Shown here: positions 1-6,664 of the stretch, in pieces
Numbering within the stretch: position 1 is the first letter of the stretch
Layout of the letters: the number at the start of each line of letters is the position of its first letter
Assembly: GCA_029239415.1 (NCBI GenBank)
Contig: JAQZAY010000085.1
Location: forward strand, 1 to 12,301
DNA: 12,301 bases
Direction: 5' to 3'
Source of the DNA: Pseudomonas sp.
GTDB taxonomy: Bacteria > Pseudomonadota > Gammaproteobacteria > Pseudomonadales > Pseudomonadaceae
Notes under the pieces: model-generated
Seen by the model: the letters and a program-made list of their open reading frames with translations, nothing else
The model's database searches: none
What the model was told of the DNA's origin: nothing
Translations under genes and position numbers: made by a program

Positions 1-205
1 GGTTGATCGAGCGGTCGAAGGGCAGGTCGGGAGAGTTATTGCGGGTGATGATGGTCTTGGCGGTCTCGTTGCGCACCTCGGTCCCCTGGGTCAGCGGGAC
101 TTCCTGATGCCAGCCGTCATCCTGCGCGACCGACTCGCGCGGCGCGAAGCGGTTATGCGGGTTGTGGGTCGTGCCACGACCGCGTCGTGGAGCTTGATTG
201 AACAT
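1..205 (-). CDS. PA0069-family radical SAM protein, N-terminal part only
   Basis: The minus strand encodes 68 residues beginning MFNQAPRRGRG and containing the stretches THNPHNRFAP and RNNSPDLPFDRSIN. I recognise these as the N-terminus of the PA0069 family of SplB-like radical SAM proteins. The gene leaves the window just before the expected cysteine triad that binds the 4Fe-4S cluster, so the catalytic part is not visible. I chose the ATG at 205 because it lies 15 bases after a LexA box and has a GGTGG stretch 4 bases upstream. An in-frame ATG at 232 would add nine residues but sits inside the LexA box. From memory, the P. aeruginosa homologue is a member of the LexA regulon. The reaction and substrate are unknown. 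A role in DNA repair is an inference from SOS control and the SplB relationship. Confidence 0.88.
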   Translation of the reverse strand, partial: MFNQAPRRGRGTTHNPHNRFAPRESVAQDDGWHQEVPLTQGTEVRNETAKTIITRNNSPDLPFDRSIN

Positions 206-220
206 GTCGCCACCGAAATA

Positions 221-236
221 CTGTATCTGCATACAG
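221..236 (-). promoter_or_regulatory. LexA-binding SOS box
   Basis: CTGTATCTGCATACAG has the CTG-N10-CAG form of the gamma-proteobacterial LexA operator, and its outer six bases on each side are fully palindromic (CTGTAT/ATACAG). It lies 15 bases before the start of the minus-strand radical SAM gene, where bound LexA would block transcription. A weak sigma-70-like pair could overlap it: TGGAAC at 261-256 and TACTGT at 238-233, spaced 17. That promoter assignment is uncertain, while the LexA box itself is clear. Confidence 0.88.
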
Positions 237-608
237 TAGTTCGGTCGGCCATTTTGTTCCAGCGCCTTCTGTCAGGCGCTGCCGTCCTAGGAGAAGCCAG
301 GCGCTGCCGCTGCGTCACGTGGATGCTCGATTGCTCGACCGAGCGCGCGAGGTTGCGCGCGAACTGCTCCTCCAGCCCTCGTATCCGCTGTTCAAGTTGC
401 TCGATGCGGTATTGCACCGGCGGATCCAGGTGGACACCTCCCAGGCTAAACGCCTGAAGGGTCGAGAGAGACCGCGCTGTAGTCGACCAGCGCGGGGGTG
501 TCGAGAAGTGGATTAGGCATGATCATGCTCTTCCTTGCTCAGGTCAAAAACCGGAGTCTGGAAGGCGGGAGCTTCAGCAGGGCGGTAAACGGATGCCGCA
601 CGACAGCG
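237..608. other. Gene-poor stretch of about 370 bp between the SOS box and the prlC-yheV terminator
   Basis: No intact gene can be supported here. The stretch holds a short direct repeat CAGGCGCTGCCG (273-284 and 298-309) and a hairpin with arms CAGCGCC (260-266) and GGCGCTG (275-281). It also holds traces of a minus-strand coding sequence described as a separate entry. The plus-strand frames that are open here carry no recognisable motif and have no ribosome binding site. Confidence 0.6.
240..526 (-). pseudogene. Possible frameshifted small ORF with a coiled-coil segment
   Basis: On the minus strand an ATG at 526 (second ATG at 520) follows an AAGGAAGAG Shine-Dalgarno sequence and begins MIMPNPLLDTPALVDYSAVS. 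A TAG stops this frame after 26 codons. Another minus frame is open across the same region. It reads on as SLGGVHLDPPVQYRIEQLEQ, then a charged heptad-like stretch (RIRGLEEQFARNLARSVEQ), with GC-rich third codon positions until about 290. A short TC repeat at about 459-467 is where adding one TC unit would join the two frames. This may be a decayed gene, a sequencing indel, or chance openness in GC-rich DNA. I recognise no family, and the lower boundary is arbitrary because the open frame runs on into the radical SAM gene. Confidence 0.3.
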
Positions 609-635
609 AAAAAGCCCGGAGGGTGGCTCCGGGCT
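609..635 (-). terminator. Rho-independent terminator of the prlC-yheV operon
   Basis: A perfect 9-bp stem (AGCCCGGAG at 613-621 with CTCCGGGCT at 627-635) and a 5-base loop are followed on the minus strand by five Ts (613-609). It begins 12 bases after the yheV stop codon and separates the operon from the SOS-controlled gene downstream. Confidence 0.9.
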
Positions 636-646
636 CTGGCTGACAG

Positions 647-928
647 TTAGTCGACCGGTTTCTTCAGCTTTGGATTGGGGAAGAACTGCACCGTCTGCAC
701 CGTCGCCGCCGGTTTCGCGGGCGCCGGGTGGTTGACCCGCGTATCCAGTTCCTTGGGCACCGACAGCCCCTGTTCATTCAAGGTGTCGGCAAAACCGCAG
801 GCCACGCACTCACGGTGCGGCACCCCGTCCTCGCTCCACATCTTGAGCTTGTCGGTCTCGCTGCACGCCGGGCATACCGCCCCGGCGACAAAGCGTTTCT
901 TCGTCTTGCTCACGCTCACCTCACTCAT
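647..928 (-). CDS. yheV: YheV-family putative zinc-ribbon protein
   Basis: This 93-residue protein has two CxxC pairs, C19/C22 (CPAC) and C41/C44 (CVAC), spaced like a zinc ribbon. It matches what I know of the YheV family (DUF2387). The tail after about residue 60 is rich in Pro, Ala and Lys and is probably flexible. Its ATG overlaps the prlC stop as ATGA, and a GAGGA sequence within the end of prlC can serve as its ribosome binding site, so the pair is probably translationally coupled. The biochemical role is unknown. Linkage to prlC is common in pseudomonads, but I would not infer a functional link from that alone. Confidence 0.88.
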   Translation of the reverse strand: MSEVSVSKTKKRFVAGAVCPACSETDKLKMWSEDGVPHRECVACGFADTLNEQGLSVPKELDTRVNHPAPAKPAATVQTVQFFPNPKLKKPVD

Positions 929-2976
929 GCCGCCGCGTCCTCGCTGAGGCCGCTATGACGCAAGAGTGCATCGATCGACGGCTCGCGGCCACGGAAATCG
1001 ACGAACAGCACCATTGGCTCGCGCGAGCCGCCACGGGCCAGGACCGCATCGCGGAAGGCACGGCCGGTCTGGGCGTTGAGCACGCCTTCTTCCTCGAAGC
1101 GCGAGAAGGCGTCGGCCGACAGCACTTCGGCCCACTTGTAGCTGTAGTAGCCCGCCGCGTAGCCCCCGGCAAAGATATGCGCAAAGCTGTTCGGGAAGCG
1201 GTTGTAGGCCGGTGGCCGCATGACCGACACCTCGTCGCGGACGCCTTCGAGCACCTCCAGCACACTGCGCCCGTCACCGTGGCTGGCATGCAGCTCGAAG
1301 TCGAACAGCGAGAATTCCAGCTGACGCACCATCATCAGGCCGGACTGGAAGTTCTTGGCCGCCAGCATCTTTTCCAGCAGGTCCTGGGGCAGGGGCTGGC
1401 CGCTTTCGTAGTGACCCGAGATCAACGCCAGGCCTTCCGGCTCCCAGCACCAGTTTTCCATGAACTGGCTCGGCAGCTCGACCGCATCCCAGGCCACGCC
1501 ATTGATGCCTGAGACACCGGCATGCTCGATGCGGGTCAAAAGGTGGTGCAGGCCATGGCCGAACTCGTGGAACAACGTGGTGACTTCGTCATGGGTCAGC
1601 AGCGCAGGCTTGCCAGGAGCGGCCGGAGTGAAATTGCAGACCAGGTTCGCCACCGGGCTCTGCAGCTCGCCTGCGGCAGTGCGGCGGCGGTCGCGGGCGC
1701 CGTCCATCCAGGCGCCACCGCGCTTGTTGGCGCGGGCATAGAGGTCGAAGAAGAAGCGACCCACGTGCTGGCCGTCCTCCTTGATCTCGAACAGGCGAAC
1801 GTCGGGGTGCCAGGCGTCGAAGCCCTTGAGCTCGGCGATCTCGATGCCATACAGGCGCTGGACGATGGCGAACAGGCCCGACAGCACCTTGTCGATCGGG
1901 AAGTAGGCGCGCAGGGTTTCCTGAGAGACGCTGTAGCGCTGCTCGCGCAGTTTTTCGCCAAAGAAACCGCTGTCCCAGCTCTTGAGGTCCGCGCAGCCTT
2001 GCTCGGCGGCATAGGCCTTGAGCTGGGCAAGGTCCTGGGTGGCGAATGGTTTGCTGCGCTTGGCCAGGTCACGCAGGAAACTCAGCACCTGGTCGCTGGA
2101 CTCGGCCATCTTGGTCGCAAGGCTCAATTCGGCGAAGTTGGCGTAACCAAGCAGCTCGGCAAGCTCCTGGCGCAGGTCGAGGATCTCGCGCATTACCGGG
2201 CCATTGTCGTGCTGGCCGGCATTGGGGCCCTGGTCCGAGGCGCGGGTGCAGTAGGCGGCGTAGATTTCCTCGCGCAGGGCACGGTCTTCGGCGTAGGTCA
2301 TCACGGCGTAGTAGCTGGGGAACTCCAGCGATACCAGCCAGCCTTCGAGGCCCTTGGCCTGGGCGGCGGCGGCCATCTGCGCCTTGGCCGAATCGGTCAG
2401 GCCGGCAAGCCCGGCCTCGTCGGTGATCAGCTTGGTCCAGGCCTGGGTGGCGTCGAGCAACTGGTTGGAGAAGCGGCTGCCCAGCTCGCTCAGCTTGCTC
2501 TGCACCTCGGCGTAGCGCTGCTGCTTGTCAGCCGGCAGATCGATACCCGACAAGCGGAAATCACGCAGCGCATGTTCGAGGATAGTGTGTTGCGCGACGT
2601 CGTAGCCTGCGGCCTCGGGGCTGTTGGCCAGGGCCTGGTAGGCCTCGAACAGCTCGCGGTTTTGCCCAAGCTCGGTGGAGTAGGCGCTCAATGCCGGCAG
2701 ACAGGACTCGTAGGCTTCGCGCAGCTCGGCGCTGTTGCATACGGCATTGAGGTGGCTGACCGGGCTCCAGGCCGCGCCCAGGCGGTCGTTGAGTTCGTCC
2801 ATCGCCAGCACCAGGCCGGCCCAGCTGGGATTCTTGCCCTGGGTCTGGAGGATTTCGGCAATGGCCTTGCGGTTGTCGGCCAGGATCTGTTCGATGGCCG
2901 GCAGCACGTGTTCGGCACGGATCGCCGAGAAGGGTGGCAGATCGTAGGATTGCAGAAGCGGGTTGTTCGCACTCAC
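925..2976 (-). CDS. prlC: Oligopeptidase A, M3-family zinc metallopeptidase
   Basis: This 683-residue protein matches the M3 (thimet oligopeptidase) family over its full length. It has HEFGH at about 470-474 as the zinc motif, with the third ligand Glu in DAVELPSQ at about residue 500. Oligopeptidase A is a cytoplasmic enzyme that degrades short peptides, including cleaved signal peptides. The N-terminus NPLLQSYDLPPFSAIRAEHV is typical. I chose the GTG at 2976 because AAGG lies 9 bases before it and it gives the usual family start. An ATG nine codons upstream (3003) would add MFLLPRCLT and has no clear ribosome binding site. It is the first gene of a two-gene operon with yheV and is divergent from the carbonic anhydrase gene across about 100 bp. 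Confidence 0.96.
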   Translation of the reverse strand: MSANNPLLQSYDLPPFSAIRAEHVLPAIEQILADNRKAIAEILQTQGKNPSWAGLVLAMDELNDRLGAAWSPVSHLNAVCNSAELREAYESCLPALSAYSTELGQNRELFEAYQALANSPEAAGYDVAQHTILEHALRDFRLSGIDLPADKQQRYAEVQSKLSELGSRFSNQLLDATQAWTKLITDEAGLAGLTDSAKAQMAAAAQAKGLEGWLVSLEFPSYYAVMTYAEDRALREEIYAAYCTRASDQGPNAGQHDNGPVMREILDLRQELAELLGYANFAELSLATKMAESSDQVLSFLRDLAKRSKPFATQDLAQLKAYAAEQGCADLKSWDSGFFGEKLREQRYSVSQETLRAYFPIDKVLSGLFAIVQRLYGIEIAELKGFDAWHPDVRLFEIKEDGQHVGRFFFDLYARANKRGGAWMDGARDRRRTAAGELQSPVANLVCNFTPAAPGKPALLTHDEVTTLFHEFGHGLHHLLTRIEHAGVSGINGVAWDAVELPSQFMENWCWEPEGLALISGHYESGQPLPQDLLEKMLAAKNFQSGLMMVRQLEFSLFDFELHASHGDGRSVLEVLEGVRDEVSVMRPPAYNRFPNSFAHIFAGGYAAGYYSYKWAEVLSADAFSRFEEEGVLNAQTGRAFRDAVLARGGSREPMVLFVDFRGREPSIDALLRHSGLSEDAAA

Positions 2977-3077
2977 GGTTAGACACCTTGGCAGAAGAAA
3001 CACCTGCCCATCTTAATTACAATCGACGCCGACCGCAGCAAGCAGGCTGCCTATCCGTACCCAAGAGGGACGCTATC
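2977..3077. promoter_or_regulatory. Divergent promoter region between prlC and the gamma-carbonic anhydrase gene
   Basis: This is the only non-coding DNA between two divergent operons, so it must carry both promoters. An AT-rich patch at 3012-3023 contains TACAAT (plus strand, 3018-3023) and TAAGAT (minus strand, 3017-3012), either of which could be a -10 element. I could not pair them with good -35 elements, so the exact promoters remain unassigned. Confidence 0.4.
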
Positions 3078-3626
3078 ATGGCCATTCGCAACTTTCAGCA
3101 ACACACGCCAAAACTGGGTGAACGCGTCTTCGTCGACCGTTGCGCGGTGGTACTGGGCGATGTCGAGATCGGCGAGGACAGCTCGGTCTGGCCACTGACG
3201 GTGATCCGTGGCGACATGCATCGCATCCGCATCGGCGCGCGCACCAGCGTGCAGGACGCCAGCGTGCTGCACATCACCCATGCCGGGCCGTTCAATCCCG
3301 AAGGCTTCCCGTTGCTGATCGGCGACGAAGTGACCATCGGCCACAAGGTGATGCTCCACGGTTGTACACTGGGCAATCGCATCCTGGTCGGAATGGGCAG
3401 CATCATCATGGACGGCGCGGTGGTCGAGGATGACGTCATCATCGGCGCCGGCAGCCTGGTACCGCCCGGCAAACGCCTGCAAAGCGGGTTCCTGTACCTA
3501 GGCAGCCCGGTGAAGCAGGCCCGCGCGCTGACGGACAAGGAACGCGCCTTTTTCTCCTACTCCGCCGGCAATTACGTAAAGCTCAAGGACCAGCACCTGG
3601 CCGAAGGCTACGACCGCCCCGAATGA
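3078..3626 (+). CDS. Gamma-class carbonic anhydrase-like protein (left-handed beta-helix)
   Basis: The 182-residue protein carries the hexapeptide-repeat pattern of a left-handed beta-helix (IGEDSSVWP, IGARTSVQD, IGDEVTIGH, LGNRILVGMGS). It also has the His residues expected of the gamma-carbonic anhydrase/YrdA family: H65 in VLHITH, then H89 and H94 in IGHKVMLHG, with RGD at 44-46. Members bind zinc or a similar metal at trimer interfaces. Many YrdA-type proteins have weak or untested carbonic anhydrase activity, so the enzyme call is by family. The ATG at 3078 is preceded by GAGGGA at a suitable distance. Upstream in-frame codons read into the intergenic region and are unlikely to be used. 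Its stop overlaps the possible first ATG of the HAD gene. Confidence 0.93.
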   Translation: MAIRNFQQHTPKLGERVFVDRCAVVLGDVEIGEDSSVWPLTVIRGDMHRIRIGARTSVQDASVLHITHAGPFNPEGFPLLIGDEVTIGHKVMLHGCTLGNRILVGMGSIIMDGAVVEDDVIIGAGSLVPPGKRLQSGFLYLGSPVKQARALTDKERAFFSYSAGNYVKLKDQHLAEGYDRPE

Positions 3627-3649
3627 CCACCGCTTCTCTCGAGACTGCC

Positions 3650-4294
3650 ATGCACCATCAGAACATCCTTTTCGACCTGGACGGCACCCTGACCGATCCA
3701 CGCCTGGGCATCACCCGCTCTATCCAGTACGCCCTGGCCAAGCTGGGCATCGACGAGCCTGACCTGGCGCGTCTGGAACACTTCATCGGCCCGCCGTTGC
3801 TGCAGGCCTTCATGCAGTTCTACGGATTCGACGAGGCCAAGGCCTGGGAGGCCGTGAATTTCTATCGCGAGCGGTTCAAGGTCACCGGGCTGTACGAGAA
3901 CCAGGTGTTCGAAGGTGTACCTGCGCTGCTCGAAGCGCTCAACGACCAGGGCCGAACCCTTTATATCGCGACCTCGAAACCCTGGGAATTCGCCCGCGAG
4001 ATTGCCCGGCACTTTGCCTTCGACCGGCATTTCAAGGTGATCTATGGCAGCGAACTGGATGGCACCCGCACCAACAAGGTCGAGTTGATCAGGCACTTGC
4101 TGGATCAGGAAGACCTGGATCCTGCGCAGACGCTGATGATCGGTGACCGCAAGCACGACCTGATCGGTGCCCGCGACAATGGCTTGCAGGCGGTGGCGGT
4201 GGGCTATGGGTTCGGCAGCGAGGAAGAACTGATGGCCGAGGCGCCGGCCTTCCATTTCCCGACCCTGGGCGATATGCACCGGGCATTCATGTAA
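3650..4294 (+). CDS. HAD-superfamily hydrolase, phosphoglycolate phosphatase-like
   Basis: The 214-residue protein shows all HAD motifs. These are FDLDGT with nucleophile D9 and acid D11, IATSK with T108, a lysine at about 143 in TNKVELI, and GDRKHD with D166/D170. The cap between motifs I and II is helical, as in Gph-like phosphatases. The true substrate cannot be read from sequence. An in-frame ATG at 3623 overlaps the carbonic anhydrase stop as ATGA and would add nine residues (MTTASLETA). I prefer 3650 because it places the start directly before the motif I strand, but neither has a strong Shine-Dalgarno sequence. The gene is probably co-transcribed with the carbonic anhydrase gene and ends 4 bases before the converging aminopeptidase stop. 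Confidence 0.92.
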   Translation: MHHQNILFDLDGTLTDPRLGITRSIQYALAKLGIDEPDLARLEHFIGPPLLQAFMQFYGFDEAKAWEAVNFYRERFKVTGLYENQVFEGVPALLEALNDQGRTLYIATSKPWEFAREIARHFAFDRHFKVIYGSELDGTRTNKVELIRHLLDQEDLDPAQTLMIGDRKHDLIGARDNGLQAVAVGYGFGSEEELMAEAPAFHFPTLGDMHRAFM

Positions 4295-4297
4295 GGC

Positions 4298-5407
4298 TCA
4301 AGGGCCTCTTCGCTGGCAAGCCAGCGAAGAGGCCAGCTCGGTCAAAGCAGCTTTACGCTGGCTCACCGACAACCTTCCAAGCGCCTCCACGCGTTCATAA
4401 AACCGCTCCCAATCCCCAGCCGCCTGCGCAAACAATCGTGCAAACGCGGGCACCCATTGGTCATACAAGCCAAACGGCAGCAGCTTGGCATTGTTCAACG
4501 GCCCGTTCACCCAGGCGTCATACCGGCCGGCCCCGCCCCACTCGACATCCCGCAAGCGCCGGTACTCAGTCCGCAGCCGCGCAAACTCCGCCTGCTTTGC
4601 CGCACGCTTGCCTTCGATACTCAAGGGTCCGGCATAGATCACCCCAAGCCGCTCCCGACTCGCCAGCACCAGGCGGACGAACTGGTCTCGCTGGCGCAGA
4701 TTGTCGTCCGCCGCCGCCGGCAGTCCGCGCGCCGCACGCCATTGCCGGGTGCCTTCCTGCTCGACGAAGGTGGCGAAGGATTCGTTGAACGCGGTGTCGT
4801 CCTGCACATACACCCGCTGATGCGCCAGTTCATGGAACATCAGCGATGCCAACCGCTCCTCGCCCCACCCCAACATGGGCGCCAGCAGTGGGTCATCGAA
4901 CCAGCCGAGCGTGGAGTACGCCTCCACGCCACCGACGTATACATCCAGTCCGTCCTGGCGCAGCAACGCTGCCGCGCCTCGCGCGGCGCCCTGACGGTAG
5001 TAGCCGCGATACGCCACACAGCCCGCGACGGGAAAACAGTGGGTCTGTGGCTCGAGTGACAGTTCCGGGGTGGCAAACACGTTCCAGACCACGTAGGGCC
5101 GTCCCAGGTCGGCATACACGCGATAGCTGCGATTGTCAGGCAGCTTCAACCGGGCGCTGGCAAACACCCGCGCCTGCTCGGCCTGCCGTAGACGTTGGCG
5201 CAACACGGGATCGGTCGCCGGATCTTCGACCAGCGCCGTCACGCTGGTCCGGGCCTGCAGCAGTTGCCACTGCCCCTCGGCCAATTGCCCGTAATAGCCG
5301 ATGCTCGAACAACCGTTCAGCAGGACAGCCCCCAGTACGGGAACAAAACACCTGAAAAAAAGGTCGAGTGCCTGGCTTGAGCGCAGCAAAGGATAAGGTC
5401 GGAACAT
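4298..5407 (-). CDS. Predicted zinc aminopeptidase, lipoprotein (COG4324-like)
   Basis: This 369-residue protein has a hydrophobic N-terminus ending in the lipobox-like LNGC with Cys at 33, so it is probably a lipid-anchored envelope protein. HELAH at 192-196, with the downstream NESFATFVEQEG (Glu at about 209), forms a plausible gluzincin zinc site. The pattern matches the family annotated as predicted aminopeptidase (COG4324), whose substrate is to my knowledge undefined. The ATG at 5407 lacks a strong ribosome binding site. A later start such as the TTG about seven codons on would still keep the signal peptide. The last 11-12 codons, encoding roughly ASSLACQRRGP, are made of the REP-like palindrome, so the C-terminus is probably species-specific. 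The gene is divergent from lipoprotein 1. Confidence 0.88.
   Translation of the reverse strand: MFRPYPLLRSSQALDLFFRCFVPVLGAVLLNGCSSIGYYGQLAEGQWQLLQARTSVTALVEDPATDPVLRQRLRQAEQARVFASARLKLPDNRSYRVYADLGRPYVVWNVFATPELSLEPQTHCFPVAGCVAYRGYYRQGAARGAAALLRQDGLDVYVGGVEAYSTLGWFDDPLLAPMLGWGEERLASLMFHELAHQRVYVQDDTAFNESFATFVEQEGTRQWRAARGLPAAADDNLRQRDQFVRLVLASRERLGVIYAGPLSIEGKRAAKQAEFARLRTEYRRLRDVEWGGAGRYDAWVNGPLNNAKLLPFGLYDQWVPAFARLFAQAAGDWERFYERVEALGRLSVSQRKAALTELASSLACQRRGP
4303..4334. repeat. REP-like perfect palindrome, probable bidirectional terminator
   Basis: Two 15-base arms (4303-4317 and 4320-4334) are exact reverse complements separated by AA. The centre CGCTGGCAAGCCAGCG resembles pseudomonad REP elements (GCGGG-CAAG-CCCGC type). 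It starts 9 bases after the HAD stop codon and lies wholly within the last codons of the converging aminopeptidase gene. It has no long T run, so termination is inferred from position and stem strength. Confidence 0.75.
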
Positions 5408-5474
5408 CGGGAAAACTCATCTCGCTCAAGTGCCGGTGCACTCCAAGACTATCTTGCCAGGAGGGACTTTCGCC

Positions 5475-5888
5475 ATGCGTACACTGTTCGTGATCGGTAC
5501 TTTGGGATTGCTGGGAGGCTGCTCCAGCCTGCCGGATCCAGACCCGAGCCAGGCCTGGATCGACCTTGCCCCCCACCAGGACACAGCATTGCATGCGCTG
5601 CAGGTCGATGAACGCGACTGGTCCGACAAGCGATATTTCGAAGTCACCCCGGGCAGCCACGAGCTGACCGTGCGCTATCTGTTCGAGGTGCAAGCCACCA
5701 ACATTGGCCCAAGCAGCCAGCCGCTGTGGCGCGACTGCCAGCTCAACGTGAAATTCAAGGACTTCGATGCAGGCCAGCGCTACCAGTTGCAAGCGGGCAG
5801 CATCGGCTTCAGGCCATGGCTCAAGCTCTACGACGACAGGCGCCAATTGGTCGGCCAGGGCCTGCCAGCGGGCTGCCAGCGCACCTGA
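5475..5888 (+). CDS. Small lipoprotein, first of a tandem paralogous pair
   Basis: The 137-residue protein has a signal peptide with the lipobox LGGC and Cys at 16. Serine at +2 suggests outer-membrane sorting. The mature part contains DPSQAWIDL, RYFEVTPGSHELTVRYLFEV, a Cys before LNVKFKDFDAGQRYQL, and LYDDRRQLV. This PEGA-like pattern of short beta-strands suggests a small beta-sandwich. The next gene is a clear paralog with the same landmarks. The ATG at 5475 was chosen because GGAGGGA lies 8-9 bases upstream. An earlier in-frame ATG at 5430 would put a polar stretch before the signal peptide. I know it only as a conserved Pseudomonas lipoprotein, and no function can be assigned. Confidence 0.87.
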   Translation: MRTLFVIGTLGLLGGCSSLPDPDPSQAWIDLAPHQDTALHALQVDERDWSDKRYFEVTPGSHELTVRYLFEVQATNIGPSSQPLWRDCQLNVKFKDFDAGQRYQLQAGSIGFRPWLKLYDDRRQLVGQGLPAGCQRT

Positions 5889-5903
5889 ACGGTTCGATCG
5901 GCG

Positions 5904-5910
5904 CTATGCT
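5904..5910 (+). promoter_or_regulatory. RpoS-like -10 element for lipoprotein 2
   Basis: GCTATGCT at 5903-5910 fits the sigma-S extended -10 pattern (KCTAYRCT) and lies 33 bases before the lipoprotein 2 start codon. No convincing -35 element is visible, which sigma-S promoters tolerate. It is an inference from a short motif. Confidence 0.4.
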
Positions 5911-5943
5911 GGTAGTGTGTAGTTCGCAAGCGGGAGTTTCGCC

Positions 5944-6357
5944 ATGCGCCAGCCTATCATGCTGATCGCCCTTAGCACCCTAGGGGCATGCGCCAGCCCC
6001 TTGCCCCCCTCCGACCCGAAGCAGGCGTGGATCGACCTCTACACGATCACCCCCGGCAGGCTGGTCATGGCCGATCGGCTCGATGGCAAGCGCCTCGACG
6101 ATGGCCGCTACTTTCAGGTCAGCCCCGGCAAGCACGAACTGGTGGTGCGTTTCGATTTCGAAGTCTATTCCGGTGGTTTCACCACCGATCCCACCGAGCG
6201 CACCTGCTACCTGACGGTGAAGTACGACAATTTCCAGGCGGGGCAGCGCTACCGGCTGGAGGCCCGCGCACCGGTCATGCAGCCGACTGTCCACCTCTAT
6301 GATGCGCAGCGCACCTTGGTGGTAGACGAGCCGAGCAACGTGTTCTGCATTCCCTGA
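5944..6357 (+). CDS. Small lipoprotein, second of a tandem paralogous pair
   Basis: The 137-residue protein has a signal peptide ending in the lipobox LGAC with Cys at 16. It is collinear with the preceding gene: DPKQAWIDL, RYFQVSPGKHELVVRFDFEV, CYLTVKYDNFQAGQRYRL, then LYDAQRTLV. The two are exactly equal in length, and their leader sequences match just before the start (GGGA, one variable base, TTTCGCCATGCG). This indicates a tandem duplication that included the ribosome binding site. GGGAG lies 7 bases before the ATG. The stop is 3 bases from the stop of the converging DUF1161 gene, with no terminator visible between them. The function is unknown. Confidence 0.88.
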   Translation: MRQPIMLIALSTLGACASPLPPSDPKQAWIDLYTITPGRLVMADRLDGKRLDDGRYFQVSPGKHELVVRFDFEVYSGGFTTDPTERTCYLTVKYDNFQAGQRYRLEARAPVMQPTVHLYDAQRTLVVDEPSNVFCIP

Positions 6358-6360
6358 GCG

Positions 6361-6594
6361 CTAGCGATCATTCTTCTGGTAGATGATCTTTTTCGTGCCA
6401 CCGTCGCAACTGCCCACGACCATGTTCGGGTCCTGGACTTCGGCATTGGGCACTATTTCCAACGTATAGGCGGTTACGCCACTGGCCTGGATCTTGGCCT
6501 CGATCTCGGCCTTGAGCGCCTCGCAAGGCAGGGGGGCGGCCAGGGAAGCCGTTGCCAGCAACGTGCCGGCAACGGCTAGAGCGATACGAATCAT
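6361..6594 (-). CDS. Small secreted DUF1161-family protein, copy 1
   Basis: The 77-residue protein has a Sec signal peptide with a likely cleavage after ASLAA (about residue 20). The mature domain carries two cysteines, C24 in PCEALKAEI and C63 in GSCDGGTKKIIYQ, which could form a periplasmic disulfide. It matches the DUF1161 family of short pseudomonad and proteobacterial proteins, whose role is unknown. The ATG at 6594 follows GAGGAG with a 7-base spacer. The longer open frame upstream (to 6774) overlaps osmC and is not used. A second DUF1161 gene lies about 1.8 kb away on the same strand. Confidence 0.88.
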   Translation of the reverse strand: MIRIALAVAGTLLATASLAAPLPCEALKAEIEAKIQASGVTAYTLEIVPNAEVQDPNMVVGSCDGGTKKIIYQKNDR

Positions 6595-6664
6595 GTGAAA
6601 GCTCCTCGTGACGTCTTCTGTCAGCCGTCCCCTATTGACCACAATATCCCCAAACCGTTGCGCC

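Noticed and set aside
107..516. Overlapping plus-strand open frames at the left end
   Set aside because: They run across the radical SAM start, the LexA box and the promoter region, have no ribosome binding site, and encode Arg/Cys-rich peptides typical of chance frames.
465..526. The peptide MPNPLLDTPALVDYSAV resembles the start of M3 peptidases (NPLL...LP-FSAI), hinting at a prlC remnant
   Set aside because: The match is about a dozen residues, the following sequence does not continue like PrlC (no IRPEHV-like segment), and chance similarity is likely.
1522..2982. Long plus-strand open frame of 486 codons opposite prlC
   Set aside because: It is an antisense shadow of a highly conserved M3 peptidase gene. 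The predicted protein is low-complexity (Gly, Leu, Val, Gln rich), has no recognisable domain, and such frames are common opposite GC-rich genes.
5429..5442. Small hairpin AGTGC-CGGT-GCACT between the aminopeptidase and lipoprotein 1
   Set aside because: A 5-bp stem is too short to claim as an operator without comparative support.
5136..5846. Minus-strand open frame linking the lipoprotein 1 antisense to the aminopeptidase N-terminus
   Set aside because: It is out of frame with the aminopeptidase, which has its own signal peptide and lipobox, and it runs antisense to lipoprotein 1.
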